A stretch of DNA of 64,000 nt from Corallococcus caeni. Lineage in GTDB: Bacteria > Myxococcota > Myxococcia > Myxococcales > Myxococcaceae. Both the position numbers and the translations under genes were made by a program. Under the pieces are notes generated by a model, which did not search any database, was not told the origin of the DNA, and saw nothing but the letters and a program-made list of their open reading frames with translations. Of the stretch, positions 46,270 to 54,903 are shown piece by piece (within the stretch, counting starts at the first letter, position 1; every line of letters starts with the position of its first letter). The DNA is taken from assembly GCF_036245865.1 (NCBI RefSeq), contig NZ_BTTW01000002.1, forward strand, positions 310,001 to 374,000, in the 5' to 3' direction.

Positions 46270-46653
46270 ATGCGGCGGATGTGGCTCGGACTGGCAGTGG
46301 CGGTGGGGCTCGCCGTGTCCACGGGATGCGGACAGTCCCCGGAGGACTCCGAAGCACGGATCGCGGCCCTGGAGGCCGAGGGCAAGCAGATGGACCAGGC
46401 CCTGGACGCGGTCGAGGACCGGCTCATGGGCAGCCAGGGCCGGCTGGCCATGTGGAACGAGCTGGGGCGGCGTCACCAGGAGGTGAGCGCCATCCAGTGC
46501 AAGGTGGCCGACGCCCACATCGCCGCCATCCTGAAGCACGAGGACAAGCAGAACCAGAAGGCGCGGGTCGTCAAGCAGCGCAACTCCATGGCCTCCGTGG
46601 ACACCTCCGTGCTGACCTCCGGCAAGGGGCCCGCGCGGCAGCGCAGCAACTGA
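46270..46653 (+). CDS. Small lipoprotein
   Basis: 127 aa with lipobox (GLAVSTGCGQS). The mature part is helical and charged (ARIAALEAEGKQMDQALDAVED). GGAGG lies ten bases before ATG 46270 and four bases before a GTG at 46264, so the start is uncertain. Function unknown. Confidence 0.55.
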   Translation: MRRMWLGLAVAVGLAVSTGCGQSPEDSEARIAALEAEGKQMDQALDAVEDRLMGSQGRLAMWNELGRRHQEVSAIQCKVADAHIAAILKHEDKQNQKARVVKQRNSMASVDTSVLTSGKGPARQRSN

Positions 46654-46663
46654 AGCGTCACGT

Positions 46664-47497
46664 CTAGCCGGGGAGGCGCGCGGTGCGCTCGCGCATGCGC
46701 TTCTCCACCGCGATGACGCCCCGGAGGAAGATGCCGGGCGCCAGCCGCCGCAGCCGCCAGAACCAGCGCGCGTCCGCCATGGGCAGCACGTGCGGCGCGT
46801 TCCGGTCCACCGCCTTGAGCAGCCGCTCGGCGACCCACTCCGGTCCAATCTTCGACTGGTCCACCAGCTTCACGCTCATGCGGCGCGTCTCCGGGTCGGA
46901 GTAGGGCGCGGCCGCCGAGGCGATGTTGGTGCGGAAGAACGTGGGGCACGCCACCGTGACGCCCAGCCCCAGCGGTCGCAGCTCCGCGTAGAGCGTCTCC
47001 GACAGCGCGACGACGGCCGCCTTGGACGTGTTGTACGCCGCCAGGTTCGGCGCGTACACGAGCCCCGCGGCGGACGCGATGTTGAGCACGTGTCCGGAGC
47101 CCTGCTTCTTCAGACGCGGTACGAACGCGTGACAGCCGTGGATGACGCCCCACAGGTTCACGTCCAGCACGCGCTTCCACTCCGACAACGGCAGCGTGCC
47201 CACCGCGCCGCCCGTGGCGACGCCCGCGTTGTTCACCACCAGGTCCACGCCGCCGAACGCTTCGTCCGTGGCGCGCGCCAGCGCCTCCACCGCGTCCGCG
47301 TCCGTCACGTCGCACGGGTGCACGCGCGCCTCGCCACCCAGCGCGGTGACGCGGCGGGCGGTCTCCTCCGCGCTGGCCACGTTCAGGTCCGACACCATCA
47401 CCCGTGCCTGACGGGCCGCCAGGGCTTCACACAGCGCACGGCCAAGGCCACTGCCGGCGCCCGTCACCACCGCGCGAGGACGAGAGGGAAGGCTCAT
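46664..47497 (-). CDS. Short-chain dehydrogenase/reductase
   Basis: 277 aa. Classical SDR: cofactor loop TGAGSGLGRAL, NNAG (VDLVVNNAGVA), catalytic Ser in LNIASAAGLV and YxxxK in AYNTSKAAV. The D at the end of strand 2 (VMVSDLNVA) favours NAD(H). Substrate unknown. AGGAG lies ten bases before ATG 47497. The longer open frame upstream has no support. Confidence 0.9.
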   Translation of the reverse strand: MSLPSRPRAVVTGAGSGLGRALCEALAARQARVMVSDLNVASAEETARRVTALGGEARVHPCDVTDADAVEALARATDEAFGGVDLVVNNAGVATGGAVGTLPLSEWKRVLDVNLWGVIHGCHAFVPRLKKQGSGHVLNIASAAGLVYAPNLAAYNTSKAAVVALSETLYAELRPLGLGVTVACPTFFRTNIASAAAPYSDPETRRMSVKLVDQSKIGPEWVAERLLKAVDRNAPHVLPMADARWFWRLRRLAPGIFLRGVIAVEKRMRERTARLPG

Positions 47498-47672
47498 GGT
47501 TTCGGGACTCCTGGGGGGTGGGGGAAGAGCGTGACGCGACAGGGCTAGCACGCCCGGCGAAACGCTGGCCATGCGCCGGTGCTCGCTTTCCCTCGAATCC
47601 CGGCTCCAGACGGGCGGGCAGGCGGGCGCACGGTTCGTGACCCGGGGTCGGAAGTTGGCTAGAACCCGGGCC

Positions 47673-47927
47673 GTGCAACGCGCCTTGGTGGCAGCAATGG
47701 CGGTCGTGGCGGCGGGGCTCCTGGGATGCAACGACCTGGAGAACTGCGGCTCGACGCCGGTGGACATCACCCGCACCGACGGGGGCCTCTACCGTTGCGT
47801 GACGTCCGAGGACTGCCCCCGGACGTCGCGCGTCTCCGTGTGCGTGACGGACGTCTCCTCCGAGCGCGAGTGCGTGCGCTGCGACGAGACGCGCTGCGTG
47901 CGCCTCATCCCGGAGTCGTGCCAGTGA
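47673..47927 (+). CDS. Small Cys-rich lipoprotein
   Basis: 84 aa starting at GTG 47673. Lipobox VVAAGLLGCND, then seven further Cys. The last bases overlap the next gene (GTGA). Function unknown, a surface or periplasmic protein. Confidence 0.55.
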   Translation: MQRALVAAMAVVAAGLLGCNDLENCGSTPVDITRTDGGLYRCVTSEDCPRTSRVSVCVTDVSSERECVRCDETRCVRLIPESCQ

Positions 47928-48844
47928 GGCGGGGGCTGTCGCGGTGGGCCTGCGTGCTCGCGGTGGGGGCGCTCGCCGTCACGGGGTGCCGCGACAAGCC
48001 GGTGGACCACATGCAGCGCGCCCGCGACGCCATCTTCGAGAAGCGTCCGGACGAGGCGCTGGTGGAGTACCGCAAGGCCTACGAGATGCTCCTGCGCGAC
48101 GAGTCCCCGGAGGCGCTGGTGATGCGCGCCCGGGCGCTCAAGGGCGCGGCGGACGTGTACTGGCTGGAGCAGCGCAAGGTGAAGGAGGCGGTGAGCGTCT
48201 ACCGCCAGCTCATCCAGCAGTGCCCGGAGTCCCCGGAGGCGCTGGACGCGCGCATCATCCTGGCGGAGCTGCTGCGGGTGCACTACCGCGACCTGCGCGG
48301 TTCGATTGATCAGCTCACCGCCGCGCTGCACCGCAACCCGCCGCAGAGCGCGGAGCTGCAGTACCAGGTGGCCAAGACGTACTTCGAGCTGCAGGACTAT
48401 CCGCAGTGCGAGCTGGAGGCGAAGAAGCTGCCGGACCGCTTCGCCACCAGCCCCTACGTGGACGACGCGCTCTTCCTCCAGGCGCAGGCGCTGGCCATGG
48501 TGGAGGGCAAGCGGCAGGAGGCGCTGCGCACCTACGCGGACCTGCGCACGCGCTTCCCGGACTCGGAGCTGGCGCCGTACGCCCTCTTCGAGATGGGCAA
48601 GCTGCGCGCGGACGCGGGCGACAACGAGAAGGCCATCGAGACCTGGGTGGAGTGCCTGAAGACGCACCCCGACCCGGCGCTCGTGCAGGACGCCATCGCT
48701 CGGGCCCGCCGCCGTCTGGCCAACCTCACGGTGGAGGGCATTGGCAAGAAGGAGGTGGCGTTCGACCGCAGCAAGCAGGCGCGCACCTCCGTGGAAGCCA
48801 TGGGCGGCAGCGCCGAGGAAGCCGCCCGCGACCGCGGCGACTGA
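47924..48844 (+). CDS. TPR-repeat lipoprotein
   Basis: 306 aa. Lipobox LAVTGCRDK, then six to seven TPR-like helix pairs (ARDAIFEKRPDEALVEYRKA, LKGAADVYWLEQRKVKEAVS, AELQYQVAKTYFELQDYPQC, APYALFEMGKLRADAGDNEKA). GTG 47924 overlaps the preceding stop, so it is translationally coupled. TPR lipoproteins are scaffolds for protein complexes in the envelope. Confidence 0.8.
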   Translation: MRRGLSRWACVLAVGALAVTGCRDKPVDHMQRARDAIFEKRPDEALVEYRKAYEMLLRDESPEALVMRARALKGAADVYWLEQRKVKEAVSVYRQLIQQCPESPEALDARIILAELLRVHYRDLRGSIDQLTAALHRNPPQSAELQYQVAKTYFELQDYPQCELEAKKLPDRFATSPYVDDALFLQAQALAMVEGKRQEALRTYADLRTRFPDSELAPYALFEMGKLRADAGDNEKAIETWVECLKTHPDPALVQDAIARARRRLANLTVEGIGKKEVAFDRSKQARTSVEAMGGSAEEAARDRGD

Positions 48845-48867
48845 CTTCTCGCGTGGGAGACATTCAC

Positions 48868-49617
48868 ATGAACGTGCTGGTGACAGGGGCCACGGCGGGC
48901 ATCGGGCAGGCCATCGCGCGCCGCTTCGTGAAGGAGGGTGCGCGCGTCATCGCCACCGGGCGGCGGAGCGACCGGCTGGAGGCGCTCCAGGCGGAGCTGG
49001 GCGAGCGGCTCCTGCCGGTGACGCTGGACGTGACGGACAAGGCGGCGGTGAAGGCCGTGTTCGCTTCGCTGCCGGCGGACTTCGCCCAGGTGGACGTGCT
49101 GGTGAACAACGCGGGGCTGGCGCTGGGGCTGGAGCCCGCGCAGTCGGCGCGGCTGGAGGACTGGGACGTGGTGGTGGACACCAACGTGAAGGGCCTCCTG
49201 TACTGCACGCGCGAAGCGCTCACGGGCATGGTGGCGCGCGACCGGGGGCACGTCATCAACATCGGCTCCATCGCGGGCGAGTTCCCGTACCCGGGCGGCA
49301 ACGTGTACGGCGCGACGAAGGCGTTCGTGCATCAGTTCACGCTCAACCTGCGCGCGGACCTGCACGGCACCGCGGTGCGCGTGACGGACATCCAGCCGGG
49401 CCTGCTGGGCGGCACGGAGTTCTCCAACGTGCGCTTCCGCGGCGACGACGCGAAGGCCGCCGCGCTCTACGACCGGACCCAGCCGCTCACGCCCGACGAC
49501 GTCGCGGACACGGTGTACTGGGTGGCCACGCGGCCCGCGCACGTGAACATCAACGTCATCTCCATGATGCCGGTGGTGCAGGCCTTCGGCCCGCTGCTGG
49601 TGAAGCGCGGCGGCTGA
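48868..49617 (+). CDS. ydfG: NADP-dependent 3-hydroxy acid dehydrogenase (YdfG-like)
   Basis: 249 aa. SDR with cofactor loop TGATAGIGQA, VNNAGLALG, INIGSIAGEF and catalytic YGATK. It is close to E. coli YdfG over its length (VNNAGLALG, GGNVYGATKAFV, GGTEFSNVRFRGDDAKA), which oxidises L-allo-threonine and 3-hydroxy acids with NADP. GGGAG before ATG 48868. Confidence 0.88.
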   Translation: MNVLVTGATAGIGQAIARRFVKEGARVIATGRRSDRLEALQAELGERLLPVTLDVTDKAAVKAVFASLPADFAQVDVLVNNAGLALGLEPAQSARLEDWDVVVDTNVKGLLYCTREALTGMVARDRGHVINIGSIAGEFPYPGGNVYGATKAFVHQFTLNLRADLHGTAVRVTDIQPGLLGGTEFSNVRFRGDDAKAAALYDRTQPLTPDDVADTVYWVATRPAHVNINVISMMPVVQAFGPLLVKRGG

Positions 49618-49692
49618 GCAGCCCGGCACGGTGGCGATGATGCCAGCGTGAGTGCAAGGCCTCGCCGCGATGCTGGTGGCGCGCGGGGCGCC

Positions 49693-50616
49693 TCAGCCCG
49701 GCACGGGCAACGCGGCTTCGAGGAGCGGCGCGGGTACCGACGGGTCGTCCGCGTCCGCCACCAGCAGCACGTGGACGCGGCCGCCCTCCACGCGCGCGTC
49801 CACGCCCTCCAGCTTCACGGGCACGTCCACCGCGTCCAGGTACACGGGCGTGCCGTCCGGCGCGAGCACGCCCACCGCCGACCCCGCCACGGGCCCATCC
49901 GCCACGCGGTCACGCGAGGCCTCCGCCGTGGCGGTGAACACCACGCGCCCGTCCGGTAGCGGCGACGCGTCCGTGAAGGACAGCCGGACGCCATTGGCCT
50001 CGCCCAGCTCCCAGCGGCGCACGGTGCGCACCGCCTCCGGCCCCATCACGCCCGCGTCCAGGCTGGCCAGCACGCGGTCCAGGTCCAGGTCCACCAGCGC
50101 GTCCACGCCGCCTTCACCGTTGCCCCGGTTGAGCAGCCGCAGCCGCTTGCCCGCCACCGCCGCGCCCTCCACGTTGAGCGCCACCAGCTCGCGCTCCAAC
50201 TGCACGTAGAGCGACGTGCAGTCCACCGTGCGAGGCTCACCCGCGAGCGTCCCATCCGCGTTCAAGGGCAGCACCGACGCCCGGCGCCGCGCGGGCGTGG
50301 ACCCCGAGGGCAGCGCCAGCAGCGCCCCGTGCGTGAACGACGCGGACGGGCCCAGCCGGCACAGCGCCTCCAGGTCCGGCTTGGCCGCCTTGCGCGCCGC
50401 GTGCGCGTCCGGGAGCTCCCCGGCGAAGAGGCGCACGGTGTGGCCCGGTGCGTCTCCCACCGCGGGGAACACGGCCAGATGGAGCGCGTCGTCCGCGACG
50501 ACGTAGAGCCAGTCCCCCGCGCGCACCAGGCCGCTGGCGGCGGAGACGTGCGCGGGGCGGCCCGGGGCTTCGGGCGCCGCGAGGGTGAGGGTGCGGCGGC
50601 GGGTGGTGGGAATCAT
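49693..50616 (-). CDS. Hypothetical protein, beta-propeller-like
   Basis: 307 aa. No signal peptide. The sequence is beta-rich with repeated patterns (SGLVRAGDWLYVVADDALHLAVF, LLALPSGSTP, LLVADADD). DUF6929-type proteins look similar; that is a weak guess. The open frame reads upstream through mgtE in the same strand but in another frame; ATG 50616 is the first after the mgtE stop, 20 bases downstream of it. Confidence 0.6.
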   Translation of the reverse strand: MIPTTRRRTLTLAAPEAPGRPAHVSAASGLVRAGDWLYVVADDALHLAVFPAVGDAPGHTVRLFAGELPDAHAARKAAKPDLEALCRLGPSASFTHGALLALPSGSTPARRRASVLPLNADGTLAGEPRTVDCTSLYVQLERELVALNVEGAAVAGKRLRLLNRGNGEGGVDALVDLDLDRVLASLDAGVMGPEAVRTVRRWELGEANGVRLSFTDASPLPDGRVVFTATAEASRDRVADGPVAGSAVGVLAPDGTPVYLDAVDVPVKLEGVDARVEGGRVHVLLVADADDPSVPAPLLEAALPVPG

Positions 50617-50636
50617 GGGGCCTCGAGCGTCGCCGA

Positions 50637-51965
50637 CTACAGCAGCGTGCCGCGCAGGAAGAGGCTGGCCGCCGTGAAGTAGATGACGAGTCCGGACACG
50701 TCCACCAGCGTGGCCACGAAGGGCGCGGACGCGCTCGCGGGGTCGAAGCCCACGCGCCGCAGGATGAACGGCAGCATGGAGCCGGACAGCGTGCCGAACA
50801 TCACCACGCCCACCAGCGACACGCCCACCGTCATGCCGATGAGCAGCGCGTGCTCGCCGTAGCTGTGGAACAGCCCCTGCCACACCATCACGCGCGTGAA
50901 GCCCACCAGGCCCAGCACCCCGCCCAGCGCCAGGCCCGTGGTCAGCTCCCGCCGCGCCACGCGCCACCAGTCCTTCAGCCGCATCTCCGACAGCGCCAGC
51001 GACCGGATGATGAGCGTGGTGGCCTGGCTGCCGGAGTTGCCGCCGGAGCTGATGATGAGCGGGATGAAGAGGCTCAGCACGACGGCGCGGGCAATCTCGT
51101 GCTCGAAGTAGCCCATGGCCGTGGCGGTGAGCATCTCCCCCAGGAAGAGCACCATCAGCCAGCCGGCGCGCTTCTTGAGCATCGCCATGAAGCCCACGTC
51201 GAAGTAGGGCGCGTCCAGGGCCTCCATACCGCCGACCTTCTGGATGTCCTCCGTGGCCTCCTCCTGGACGACGTCCACGATGTCGTCCACCGTCACGATG
51301 CCCTTCATGCGCCGCTGTTCGTCCACCACGGGCATGGCCATGAAGCTGTGCTCGGAGAAGGTGCGGCTCACCGCCTCCTGGTCCGTGTTCTCCGCCACGG
51401 TGATGACGTCGCGAATCATCACGTCCGCCACGCGCTTGTCCGGCGCGGCCTGGAAGAGCTGGCGCAGGGACAGCACGCCCTGCAGCCGCTGCTCCGCGTC
51501 CAGCACGTACGCGTAGTAGACGGTCTCCACCTTCTCGCGCGCCTGCTTGCGCAGGTAGCCGATGGCCTCGTCGATGCTCATGTCCGGGCGCACGCGGGCG
51601 AAGCGCGGGTTCATGAGGCCACCCGCGTCGTCCTCCGAGTACGCCAGCAGGACGTTCACCTCGCGGCGGCTGGCGTCGTCCAGCTGCGACAGGATGGCGT
51701 CCACCTGCTCCGGCTCCACGGCCTGGACCAGGTCGGCCAGGTCGTCCGGGGGGAGCAGCCGGACCCAGGTGCGGCGCTCGCCGGGGGGGAGGCTGAGGAT
51801 GAGCTCGCCCTGTTCGCGCGCGGTGAGGCCCAGGAAGAAGTCGTCCGCCACCGCCGGGGGTAGCAGCCGGAAGCCCTCCAGGCGCTCGTCCGCGGACAGC
51901 ACCGCCCAGGCCTCGTGGAGCTCGTCGGGGGACAACGCGTTCTGGCTCTGGGGACTCTCCACCAT
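50637..51965 (-). CDS. mgtE: Magnesium transporter MgtE
   Basis: 442 aa, the standard length. N-terminal MgtE_N domain (SPDELHEAWAVLSADERLEGF), tandem CBS domains (VADVMIRDVITVAENTDQEA, FMAMPVVDEQRRMKGIVTVDDIV) and a C-terminal transport domain with five helices and PLIISSGGNSGSQATTLIIRSLAL. It carries Mg2+ down its gradient and closes on rising Mg2+ through the CBS-N domain. No M-box could be recognised upstream by eye. Confidence 0.95.
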   Translation of the reverse strand: MVESPQSQNALSPDELHEAWAVLSADERLEGFRLLPPAVADDFFLGLTAREQGELILSLPPGERRTWVRLLPPDDLADLVQAVEPEQVDAILSQLDDASRREVNVLLAYSEDDAGGLMNPRFARVRPDMSIDEAIGYLRKQAREKVETVYYAYVLDAEQRLQGVLSLRQLFQAAPDKRVADVMIRDVITVAENTDQEAVSRTFSEHSFMAMPVVDEQRRMKGIVTVDDIVDVVQEEATEDIQKVGGMEALDAPYFDVGFMAMLKKRAGWLMVLFLGEMLTATAMGYFEHEIARAVVLSLFIPLIISSGGNSGSQATTLIIRSLALSEMRLKDWWRVARRELTTGLALGGVLGLVGFTRVMVWQGLFHSYGEHALLIGMTVGVSLVGVVMFGTLSGSMLPFILRRVGFDPASASAPFVATLVDVSGLVIYFTAASLFLRGTLL

Positions 51966-52185
51966 GACGACGGCCTCGGAAGAAGGGGGGGAGGGTGCGC
52001 GCCTCGCTGCATCGCGCGCGGGCCTCTCTACACCCCTGCCGGGGGCGCGGCGAGCGGAAGGCGCGAAACATCGCGCTTAAGTCGCGTCCGCCTGCCTGGT
52101 CCGTTCATCCGTCCCCAGAGTCCACCGGGGGCCTGGGCCTGCCTGCCCATGCGGCCCGTGCTGGTGGGTGGGGCGGCCGGGTGGG

Positions 52186-52572
52186 TCAGGGCTTCTGCTG
52201 GATGAGCTCCACCTTGTAGCCGTCCGGGTCCTCCACGAAGGCGATGACGGTGGTGCCGTGCTTCATGGGGCCGGGCTCGCGGACGACCTTGCCGCCGGCC
52301 TGGCGGATGGCATTGGCGGTGGCGTGGATGTCGCTGACGCCCAGGGCGATGTGGCCGTAGGCGGAGCCCAGCTCGTACTTCGCCGTGTCCCAGTTGTGGG
52401 TGAGCTCCAGCGCGGGGTGGGTGTCCTCGGGGCCGTAGCCGACGAAGGCGAGGGTGAACCGGCCGTCCGGGTAGTCCTGGCGGCGCAGCAGCGTCATGCC
52501 GAGCACGCGGGTGTAGAAGTCGAGCGACTTCTCCAGGTCGCCGACCCGGAGCATGGTGTGGAGGATGCGCAT
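52186..52572 (-). CDS. gloA: Lactoylglutathione lyase (glyoxalase I)
   Basis: 128 aa. Metal ligands are visible: His in [11 protein letters not shown], Glu in ALELTHNW, His in YGHIALGV and Glu in [25 protein letters not shown] and the [12 protein letters not shown] end are the GloA signature. It converts the glutathione hemithioacetal of methylglyoxal into S-lactoylglutathione. Confidence 0.93.
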   Translation of the reverse strand: MRILHTMLRVGDLEKSLDFYTRVLGMTLLRRQDYPDGRFTLAFVGYGPEDTHPALELTHNWDTAKYELGSAYGHIALGVSDIHATANAIRQAGGKVVREPGPMKHGTTVIAFVEDPDGYKVELIQQKP

Positions 52573-52610
52573 GCGGTGGCTATAACCGCGGCGCCGTGTA
52601 GGTGCGGTGG

Positions 52611-53306
52611 CTAAAGCGCGCCGCCCGGCCGGGGTAGGGGCCGGGTGTTCGCATCGAAGCAGGCCGTGGCGGTGCCCGTGAACGCGGCGATGAATTCTTT
52701 GCGCAATGCCTTGTCGGAGGTGAAGACCCTCATCCAAATGGACCAGTATCCGAGCGCGGTTGCCTGCCGGATGACCTGTCGCCTCATGTGAGGCGTGTCG
52801 CAAGCTGCGAGATCCGCTTTGGCTTCCTGTGCTCTCGCCCAGGCCTCCCGCCGGTGGAGCCATCTGCGGTCGCTGGCCTTGGGATTATTGGGAGGAATTT
52901 TGTCTAGGCCCGTGAGTCGCAAGGTTCGCATGGCACGTTGCCGCTCCTTGACTCCAAGCCTTGGTGCTGGTGTTACAATGCCATTGGCAGTGTGGACAAA
53001 GGCTCTGGCTGTGTTGTCGCGGTCGGGCCAATAGTAATTGGCAAGGCGGATCTTTTTGTCGCCCTTTGTGCTGTTGCAGTTTACGCAGGCGAGTAGGAAA
53101 TTATGCCAATCTCGAATTAGTCTGGGGTGATGCTTCTTGGGAAGCATGTGTTCCACTGCTAGGTTTGCGTTGATTCTGCTTTCGCAGAACGAGCAGTATT
53201 CTCCCAGGCAAGCGATAAGAGCGCCCCGGGCTCTGGTGTACTCTGAGAAGGTTCGGCGCTTGCCTTTGCTGTCTACCGGCCAAGGGCCGCGTTCTACTGG
53301 CCTCAT
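52611..53306 (-). CDS. HNH endonuclease of Septu-like pair (PtuB-type)
   Basis: 231 aa. HNH core: C38-x2-C41 and C74-x2-C77 zinc pairs, catalytic H53 in [12 protein letters not shown], and W67-H68-N69 in the alpha helix. This resembles the retron/Septu-associated HNH family TIGR02646. It ends the operon; its ATG overlaps the ATPase stop (53303-53306). Base composition is lower in GC than flanking genes. In Septu the HNH nuclease cuts phage DNA in complex with the ATPase. Confidence 0.75.
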   Translation of the reverse strand: MRPVERGPWPVDSKGKRRTFSEYTRARGALIACLGEYCSFCESRINANLAVEHMLPKKHHPRLIRDWHNFLLACVNCNSTKGDKKIRLANYYWPDRDNTARAFVHTANGIVTPAPRLGVKERQRAMRTLRLTGLDKIPPNNPKASDRRWLHRREAWARAQEAKADLAACDTPHMRRQVIRQATALGYWSIWMRVFTSDKALRKEFIAAFTGTATACFDANTRPLPRPGGAL

Positions 53307-54607
53307 GAGTCATCACCAGGCAGACGAGCCTTCCCTCGCTGCATTTCTAGGAAGGCATGGTAAGCAACGTCATCGCTAAAGGGCGCTGACAGAGCGTCTA
53401 GTTGTTCCTTGAGTCGCTTGAGTTCTGGCCCCTTCGTCTTCTTCGCTTTCTGGAGTGCTGCGTAGTACTTCCGGGCCGCTTCCATCATTTCTTGATGTCG
53501 ATGGCTGCGCTGCGGGACTTTGACGCCCATTACTTCTTCAGTGATGTCTTCAATGCTTCGGCTAGGCAGTGCCTCACGATTCTGATCGTCTAGGTTGATG
53601 AGTTCATTTTCGCGCAATGACTGGATGATAAAAGGGGAGTGAGTTGTGGCTACGAATTGCATCTCAGGAAAGGCTTTGCGGAGGTCATCGACCACTTCTC
53701 GTTGCCATCGCGGATGAAGATGTAGATCCAGTTCGTCGATCAAGACGATGCCTGGAGTCTGAGCCGGGGCTCGATCTCTTAAGTGAGGATTAAGGGTTGC
53801 GGCTCTGTATGCGATGTCGCCAACCATTGCGAGCATGCTCCTGGCGCCATCGCTCAGCATTTCAAAGGGGAGTTGCACGCCCTTTTTCTGGGCGACCAGA
53901 GTTCCCAGCCGAAGATCATAGCGAACATCTGTCCAGCCACGCATGCATTGGCGCAACGCGCGTTTGACGGCACTAAGGGTTCCAAGTGGCTGCCCCTGCT
54001 GCAGCTGGATCATCTCCATTGTCTTGAACCAGGAAACAAAACCTTTGTGGTCGGAAGAGGGGTCGAGGCAACCGTGATAACCGCGAAGGCGGGAACCAGG
54101 CTTGAGGACACGAGCTCCATCTGAGACGACAGAGCGGCGCGCGCGACGTTGCAACCAAAGGCGCCCAGTACCGTAGTAAGAGACAAGTGGAAGAACGATG
54201 TCCTTTCCTGCGCGAACTTCGTCGTTCCAAAAGTTCGCGATCTGGGAGACTTCGCTCGCCCGCCCATGGGTGGTGTGCTTGTGACGGCCCTCTAGGGTTC
54301 GTGCCCAGTCGCAGGTGTATCCCTCTACTGTTCCCCGACAGACCACTTCAGTCGGGTAGATGGACTCTAGGGTGGGGACCTCACTGCGGGTATGCATCAC
54401 TTGCCGCACATCATCGCGATGGATGCCAGGCGGTGAGGGGCCGTCGAGCCCTAGGAAAATAGCCCCAGCCGCGATGGCGAGCGCATCAAGTATCGCGGTC
54501 TTTCCAGTCCCGTTGTCGCCGATCAGGACATTGAATGAGGGGGAGAAATCGAAGGTGCGGGACGCAAACCCGCGAAAATTCTTGACTTCGATGTGCTCGA
54601 TCTTCAT
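53303..54607 (-). CDS. AAA ATPase of Septu-like pair (PtuA-type)
   Basis: 434 aa. SMC/OLD-type ATPase: Walker A G30DNGTGKT37, signature-like LSDGARSML, Walker B IVLIDELDLHLHP and H-loop THSPF. N-terminal strand MKIEHIEVKNFRGF and no TOPRIM domain, as in PtuA. The C-terminal 80 residues are coiled coil. Codons here are less GC-rich than neighbours, suggesting transfer. ATG overlap with the HNH gene supports a two-gene operon. Likely phage defence, by homology and arrangement. Confidence 0.78.
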   Translation of the reverse strand: MKIEHIEVKNFRGFASRTFDFSPSFNVLIGDNGTGKTAILDALAIAAGAIFLGLDGPSPPGIHRDDVRQVMHTRSEVPTLESIYPTEVVCRGTVEGYTCDWARTLEGRHKHTTHGRASEVSQIANFWNDEVRAGKDIVLPLVSYYGTGRLWLQRRARRSVVSDGARVLKPGSRLRGYHGCLDPSSDHKGFVSWFKTMEMIQLQQGQPLGTLSAVKRALRQCMRGWTDVRYDLRLGTLVAQKKGVQLPFEMLSDGARSMLAMVGDIAYRAATLNPHLRDRAPAQTPGIVLIDELDLHLHPRWQREVVDDLRKAFPEMQFVATTHSPFIIQSLRENELINLDDQNREALPSRSIEDITEEVMGVKVPQRSHRHQEMMEAARKYYAALQKAKKTKGPELKRLKEQLDALSAPFSDDVAYHAFLEMQRGKARLPGDDS

Positions 54608-54903
54608 CCGCGCTCCTGCCAGTTTCTATGATGCAGCTTCATTGCAAGTATCCTGATTGCGCTAGGCCGCGCACGCCAATTCCCAGCGACATCAACGAAC
54701 CTTCGCCATAGCAGGAGATGGGCTTCCTGAACGTTAGAGTCAGTAGGCTCCTCTTTCGGTTTGATGCGCCTAGTGGCCGATCGTGGGGATTGTAGGTTAG
54801 GCCCCTGACCAATGGATCAGGCGTCCGCTCGGGGGTGAAAAGGCGACACCGGAGGGCCACTCGGGGCAGGGCCGGACGTCCGGCGCGTGTTATGGAACCC
54901 GCC
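54608..54903. other. Intergenic region at edge of the lower-GC island
   Basis: 296 bases between the ATPase and hemL, with mixed composition; the low-GC character fades near 54800. A short hairpin CCTGA-CCAATGGA-TCAGG (54809-54827 region) is seen. No tRNA, attachment site or gene was recognised; the 88-codon frame here has no binding site. Confidence 0.35.

Noticed and set aside
54785..54830. tRNA or attachment site near the low-GC island
   Set aside because: Only a 5-bp hairpin was found; no cloverleaf, CCA end or direct repeat at the opposite side.
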